A DNA stretch of 64,000 nucleotides from Stygiobacter sp043807765 (GTDB lineage: Bacteria; Bacteroidota; Ignavibacteria; Ignavibacteriales; Melioribacteraceae): positions 1-64,000 of the forward strand of contig JAZDFQ010000066.1 in assembly GCA_043807765.1 (NCBI GenBank), written 5' to 3'. The notes beneath the pieces are model-generated. The model made no database searches, was not told the DNA's origin, and saw only the letters and a list, made by a program, of their open reading frames with translations. Each line of letters begins with the position of its first letter. Positions within the stretch are counted from its first letter, which is position 1. A program made the translations under genes and the position numbers. Below are positions 59,620-64,000 of this stretch, one piece after another.

Positions 59620-61797
59620 ATGAATTACCAGTTCTACATGAGGAAGATGATCTCATTATCACTTCTACTCGCATTAGTTTTTGTATTCCAATCCAACGCA
59701 CAACCAATTAATCAAGACACTGTAAAATCTCAGAAACTTGATACAGGCAAGATGTGGACGTTCGAATTTCCACCAATTGAGTACATGAAAAAAACTTACG
59801 GTTTTGAAGTAACAAAAGAATGGTTCGATGATGTTCGTCTTTCTGCACTTCGCATTCCGGGCTGTACTGCTTCTTTCGTTTCAGAAGATGGATTGATTAT
59901 GACTAACAATCACTGCGCACGCGTCTACAGAAGAATGATTCAAAAAGAGGGTGAAGATATAGCTAAGAACGGATTTTACGCTACCACTTTAGCTGACGAG
60001 CGCAAAGTCCCAAATTTTACGGCAGAACAGTTAGTATTTCTAAAAGATGTTACGAGCGATGTAACAACCGCGTTGCAAACCGGCGAAGATGAGAATGAAA
60101 AAATCACTTTACGTGATGCCAAAATGAAAGAACTGAAAGCTTCTTATGAAAAAGAAACCGGTTTAAAGTGTGATGTTATTTCATACTATAACGGAAGTTT
60201 ATTCTTTGTTCAAGGATTTAAAACATTTACAGATGTACGTTTGGTATTCGAACCGGAAGAAGAAATTGCATACTTCGGCGGCGATCCCGATAATTTTACT
60301 TTCCCACGTTATAATTTAGACTGTACATTCTTCCGTATTTATGATAAAGATGGTAAGCCGCTTAAATCTCCAAACTATTTTAAGTGGAGCGCAAATGGTG
60401 CTGCTGCCGGCGAGTTAGTTTTTACTGTTGGTAATCCGGGTTCAACAAACAGATTAAGAACGGTTGCTCAGTTAGAATACTTACGCGATGTAACTTACCG
60501 CAACAATGCTTTTTTGGCGGACAACTATTATAGCCGATTAGAACAATTGAAATCAGTTAATCCATCACAAGAAGCTGCTTATGAAGCTTTACGCTTGGCT
60601 TTTAGCAATGGACAGAAGAATACGTCTAATACTTTCAAAGCTTTGAATGATCCGTATTTATTAGCTCGCAAAAAAGATTTTGAAAAGAAAGCTCAGCACT
60701 ACGTTGCTTCCGATCCGCAGTTAACAAAAGAATATGGACACGTTTGGAAAACAATTGAAGGAACTCGCACAGAACTAAAACCAATTGAAACCAGACTTGC
60801 AGCTTTTACAGTTAATCCTACAAACTCATCACGTTACATGCAGATAGGCAGTGCTTTAGTTGCTTATGCAAAATTCCAGCAATTGCCGGAAGACCAAAAG
60901 AAAGCAATTCTGGATAGACAAGCTCAAATGCCTCAGATGCGTGGTGGAATGCGTGGCGGCGGAGTTCAGCAAGGATTTAGAGATAATCTCTATCCTGATA
61001 ATTGGGATTCAATTCTTGAAGAAGCAAAGCTCGAAATCAATATTGATTTTATTACAATGAATCTGGGTAAGAATGATGCTTTAGTTGGAAAGTTCTTTGA
61101 AAGAAAAACGGGCAAGGAAGCTGCTAAAACATTAATTGCAAAATCATTGTTCACAAGCAAAGCGGCTGTTCAAGAATTATTCAAGAAAACTCCGGAAGAA
61201 ATTCTTGCGCTAGAAGATCCTTTCGTTCAATACTTTGCAAAAGTAACTGATCAAATTGAGCCGCTAAGAAAGCAGCAAAGAGAAATTATGGATACCGAAA
61301 ATGTTGCTTTCGGTTTGCTTGGACAAATTCTCTACAAAATGTATGGAACTTCAGTTACACCGGATGCTAACAGAACTCTCCGTTTAAGCGACGGTGTTAT
61401 GAAAGGTTATGAATACAATGGAACAGTAGCACCAATTAAATCCACTTTCTACGGATTGTATGAAAGATATTTCGGCTTCGAAGGCAAGTATCCGTTCGGT
61501 CTTTCAGAAAGATGGAAAAACGCTCAGAAAGATATTGATTTGAATACGCCGTTTAACTTTGTTGCTACAAACGATATTGTTGGCGGAAACAGCGGAAGCG
61601 CTGTTATCAACAAGAACGCAGAAGTAATTGGTTTAGCCTTCGATGGTAACATAGAGAGTTTGCAAGGAAACTTTATTTATCTGCCTACATTCAACCGTAC
61701 TGTTGCGGTTGATTCAAAAGGTATGTGGGAAGCAATAAAGAAAGTTTACAAAGCTGACCGCTTAGCCGATGAGTTGAAAGAAGGCAAAGGCAAATAA
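59620..61797 (+). CDS. S46-family dipeptidyl-peptidase, DPP7-like (2)
   Basis: The 725-aa paralogue of the previous gene has a signal peptide (ISLSLLLALVFVFQSNAQ), TNNHC with H98, FGGDPDNFTFPRY and GGNSGSA with S658, and GLAFDGN again with the DPP7-type Gly. The first His of the usual TNHHC is Asn here, which shows that the His next to Cys is the catalytic one. An insert RGGMRGGGVQQGF near 443-457 is not in the first copy. AAGGTG before ATG 59620 supports that start over 59638. Confidence 0.92.
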   Translation: MNYQFYMRKMISLSLLLALVFVFQSNAQPINQDTVKSQKLDTGKMWTFEFPPIEYMKKTYGFEVTKEWFDDVRLSALRIPGCTASFVSEDGLIMTNNHCARVYRRMIQKEGEDIAKNGFYATTLADERKVPNFTAEQLVFLKDVTSDVTTALQTGEDENEKITLRDAKMKELKASYEKETGLKCDVISYYNGSLFFVQGFKTFTDVRLVFEPEEEIAYFGGDPDNFTFPRYNLDCTFFRIYDKDGKPLKSPNYFKWSANGAAAGELVFTVGNPGSTNRLRTVAQLEYLRDVTYRNNAFLADNYYSRLEQLKSVNPSQEAAYEALRLAFSNGQKNTSNTFKALNDPYLLARKKDFEKKAQHYVASDPQLTKEYGHVWKTIEGTRTELKPIETRLAAFTVNPTNSSRYMQIGSALVAYAKFQQLPEDQKKAILDRQAQMPQMRGGMRGGGVQQGFRDNLYPDNWDSILEEAKLEINIDFITMNLGKNDALVGKFFERKTGKEAAKTLIAKSLFTSKAAVQELFKKTPEEILALEDPFVQYFAKVTDQIEPLRKQQREIMDTENVAFGLLGQILYKMYGTSVTPDANRTLRLSDGVMKGYEYNGTVAPIKSTFYGLYERYFGFEGKYPFGLSERWKNAQKDIDLNTPFNFVATNDIVGGNSGSAVINKNAEVIGLAFDGNIESLQGNFIYLPTFNRTVAVDSKGMWEAIKKVYKADRLADELKEGKGK

Positions 61798-61818
61798 GCT
61801 ATCTCAATTTGTAAAATG

Positions 61819-61846
61819 AAAGGGTCGATACGTTCGACCCTTTTTT
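61819..61846 (+). terminator. Intrinsic terminator after the second S46 gene
   Basis: AAAGGGTCGA (61819-61828) and TCGACCCTTT (61834-61843) form a perfect 10-bp stem followed by TTT. Confidence 0.85.
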
Positions 61847-61885
61847 ATATGCATCAATCATGCCGCTTCAACCCAATTTTGTCAT

Positions 61886-61921
61886 CCTGCCCGCCAAATC
61901 TATAGCTAAGAGGCAGGCGGG
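61886..61921. repeat. G+C-rich inverted-repeat element
   Basis: CCTGCCCGCC (61886-61895) and GGCAGGCGGG (61912-61921) can pair in two registers around a 16-base A/T centre. The form CCTGCCCGCC...GGCAGGCGGG recalls dispersed intergenic repeats seen in many Bacteroidota genomes; I see one copy in this window. Confidence 0.6.
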
Positions 61922-62125
61922 TAGAAAAGCGCTAATGACAAAACGACTAACATTTTCTAAGGTTTTGAAAGAAGTGCACCAATGAGAAAAACTTCAAAAC
62001 CAAGAAAATGTAAGTCGGGGTTAGCTTCTTAAATAATCCACACTTATTTTATCATCAACAAACTTTCTTTTTTCTAATAAACAATCCGGGTTCAATATAT
62101 TTTAGCCGCCGAAAATGAGGAACAA

Positions 62126-64000
62126 ATGAAAATTAAATTAACTGCTGTTTTACTTCTCGCTATATCAGCAATTGCAATCGCTCAATCAATTTATGAACCG
62201 CGCGATTTATCCAAAGTAGAATCTTCTCTAATGGATATGGGAAAGATGTGGACGTTTGATAATGTTCCGCTGGATGTGTTTGAAAAAGAATTAGGATTTC
62301 GTCCAACAGAAGAATGGCTGAAAGATGTACAAATGTCGGCGCTTTCTTTCGGCGGCGGTTGCTCTGCTGCTTTTGTTTCCGGAGATGGATTGATAATGAC
62401 AAACCATCATTGCGGAAGGAATGTATTACCGGGTTTATCTCCTAAAGGTGAAGATTATTTACGCGATGGATATTATGCTAAGACTATGGCTGAAGAATTA
62501 AAAGTAAGCGGACTATTTGTAGATCAGCTCATTATGATTGAAGATGTAACGAAAGGTGTAATCAATGCATTGAACATGGGTAAGGATGATAATGAAAAAG
62601 TAAAGTTGAGAAATGAAAAAATAAAATCGCTCGAAGATAAATATTCTAAAGAAAGCGGATTACTTTGCCGCATTGTTCAGCTTTACAACGGAGGGAAATA
62701 TTCTTTGTACGGTTATAAACATTACACGGATATTCGCCTTGTAATGGCGCCCGATTTTCAAATTGCTTCTACCGGCTGGGATTGGGATAATTTCACTTAT
62801 CCGCGCTATGAATTGGATTTTATGTTTTTCCGCGCTTACGAAAATGATAAACCGGTTAAAACCGAAAAACATTTTACATGGAGTAAAAAAGGCGCTAAAG
62901 AAGGTGAGCCTATATTTGTTGTAGGAAATCCGGGAAGAACCCAGAGGCTTTACTCAGTTGCTCAGCTTGAATTCTTCCGGGACAAAACCTACAAGTACAA
63001 TCTGCTTCAGATGAACGAAATGTATAAAGTCTATTACGAGATGTTTCAGAATCATCCGGAGCGATATACGGAGCTGTTAAATATGGTTATGGGAATTGGC
63101 AACGGAAGAAAATCTTACGCGGGAAGATATATGGGTTTGCGCGATGAATATATTATGACGAAGAAACGTGATTTCGAAAAGAAGCTAAGAGAAAAAGTAA
63201 ATTCATCGCCGGAATTGAAAACTAAATATGGACATGTTTGGGATTCCATTAAAACAAATCTTGATGAAATGAGAAAGTATATAGATGAAAGTTTGGCGTT
63301 CAATTATAGTCCACGTAGCAGCTCTATTTATATGCCAATTGCGGAAAAAGTAATTAAGTATGCTGAGCAGATGAAACTTAGAGAAGAAACCCGGGAAGCC
63401 GATTATAAGAGCGATAAGCTAACAGCTACGCTACAATCAATTTTCCCGGAAAAAGTTGATTTTGAATTCCAGAAAAAAATACTGTGTGCAAACGCAAATT
63501 ACATTCGTGGAATTCTAGGCGATGAACATCCACTCATAAAAAGAATGTTTGGAGCTGCTAAAGATGAAGAAGCAGCTTCATATATTCTGAATAATTCTTT
63601 GTTAAGTACAAAAGAAAAATTAGATGAGTTTCTTAAAAAATCACCGGATGAAATTTTGAATTCCACTGATCCGTTTATTTATTATTTGCAAAACACTCAA
63701 AGTAAGATGAAAGAAGTGCGCGTCAAGATGACGGAAATAAATAATACCATCACTGTGCTTAATCAGCTTCTTGGTGAAGTTGCGTACAAAGTTTATGGAG
63801 ATCAAATTCCGCCGGATGCAACCGGTACTCTCCGCATACAAGATGGAAAGATTGAAGGTTACGAATACAATGGAACACTTGCGCCCGGCAAGACAACTTA
63901 CTTCGGCTTGTGGGATAGATGGAATTCGTTTGGGCAGAAACCTTATCCGTGGGGCTTGCATCCGCGCTGGCAAAAAATTCCGCAAGGATTGGATTTGGCA
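62126..64000 (+). CDS. S46-family peptidase (3), cut by the window end
   Basis: This partial gene runs open for 625 codons to the last base. It has a signal peptide (LTAVLLLAISAIAIAQ), TNHHC with H95, and GWDWDNFTYPRYELDF in place of the sisters' GGDxDNF, the Asp still present. The serine motif lies beyond the window, so DPP7/DPP11 type cannot be told. GAGG precedes the ATG. It is more distant from the first two copies than they are from each other. Confidence 0.9.
   Translation, partial: MKIKLTAVLLLAISAIAIAQSIYEPRDLSKVESSLMDMGKMWTFDNVPLDVFEKELGFRPTEEWLKDVQMSALSFGGGCSAAFVSGDGLIMTNHHCGRNVLPGLSPKGEDYLRDGYYAKTMAEELKVSGLFVDQLIMIEDVTKGVINALNMGKDDNEKVKLRNEKIKSLEDKYSKESGLLCRIVQLYNGGKYSLYGYKHYTDIRLVMAPDFQIASTGWDWDNFTYPRYELDFMFFRAYENDKPVKTEKHFTWSKKGAKEGEPIFVVGNPGRTQRLYSVAQLEFFRDKTYKYNLLQMNEMYKVYYEMFQNHPERYTELLNMVMGIGNGRKSYAGRYMGLRDEYIMTKKRDFEKKLREKVNSSPELKTKYGHVWDSIKTNLDEMRKYIDESLAFNYSPRSSSIYMPIAEKVIKYAEQMKLREETREADYKSDKLTATLQSIFPEKVDFEFQKKILCANANYIRGILGDEHPLIKRMFGAAKDEEAASYILNNSLLSTKEKLDEFLKKSPDEILNSTDPFIYYLQNTQSKMKEVRVKMTEINNTITVLNQLLGEVAYKVYGDQIPPDATGTLRIQDGKIEGYEYNGTLAPGKTTYFGLWDRWNSFGQKPYPWGLHPRWQKIPQGLDLA

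Larger units (their letters stand above)
61798..62125. other. Intergenic stretch between second and third S46 genes
   Basis: These 328 bases hold the terminator at 61819-61846 and the repeat at 61886-61921, and no gene that I can support. The last ~90 bases are A/T-rich and presumably hold the third peptidase's promoter; GAGG lies just before its ATG. Confidence 0.6.

Noticed and set aside
62160..62402. Minus-strand frames opposite the third S46 gene
   Set aside because: They are shadows of the partial S46 peptidase, whose plus-strand frame is open from 62126 to the window end.

Overview
The window reads as chromosomal DNA of an A+T-rich member of the Bacteroidota/Ignavibacteriota side of the FCB group, most likely an Ignavibacteria-like bacterium. 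Six secreted proteins end in type A type IX secretion (T9SS) sorting domains built around NYPNPFNP, there are three tandem S46 dipeptidyl-peptidases and a FISUMP lipoprotein, and several starts are preceded by a Bacteroidota-style TAnnTTTG -7 box. No phage, plasmid, transposase or CRISPR array was found, and the T9SS machinery itself lies outside the window.

Layout. 1-1.6 kb: tRNA-Thr with its terminator, a SpoU-type RNA methyltransferase and an HU protein. 1.7-10.3 kb: a TonB-receptor-like outer-membrane protein, a T9SS-exported GH13 alpha-amylase, then aroK-aroB tightly coupled to a secreted GHL10 glycoside hydrolase. 10.2-12.7 kb: alpha/beta hydrolase, DUF192 protein and purU. 12.9-19.7 kb: a four-gene minus-strand operon of T9SS cargo (two Ycf48/BNR-type propellers, two small proteins) with near-identical sorting domains. 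19.9-25.4 kb: aconitase with an unusual lysine-rich tail, Tex and GmhA. 25.5-31.3 kb: ArsC/Spx-like protein, membrane protein, S23 four-helix-bundle protein, OPT transporter and oligoendopeptidase F. 31.3-35.6 kb: an accessory patch with a HEPN/nucleotidyltransferase pair behind a strong dyad operator and flanked by direct repeats, a membrane protein, a FnIII-FISUMP lipoprotein and a frameshifted DUF2442 gene. 35.6-41 kb: a small ORF, PLP enzyme, phosphomannomutase, zinc ribbon, YceI-MarR pair and a T9SS-exported c-type cytochrome.

41-57 kb is the most interesting region. A LytTR response regulator and a propeller-sensor histidine kinase are followed by direct repeats with the sequence and 12-bp spacing expected of LytTR binding sites, and then by a long same-strand run of secreted or envelope genes: a small protein, a 1623-aa protein, a 719-aa FnIII-like protein, a 902-aa barrel-like protein sharing its N-terminal domain with the 1623-aa protein, and three smaller genes. 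I infer a two-component-controlled surface assembly with no established function. 57-64 kb holds three consecutive S46 peptidase genes, the last cut by the window end; with OPT and PepF they fit growth on extracellular peptides.

All assignments come from reading motifs and neighbourhoods; no database search was run.
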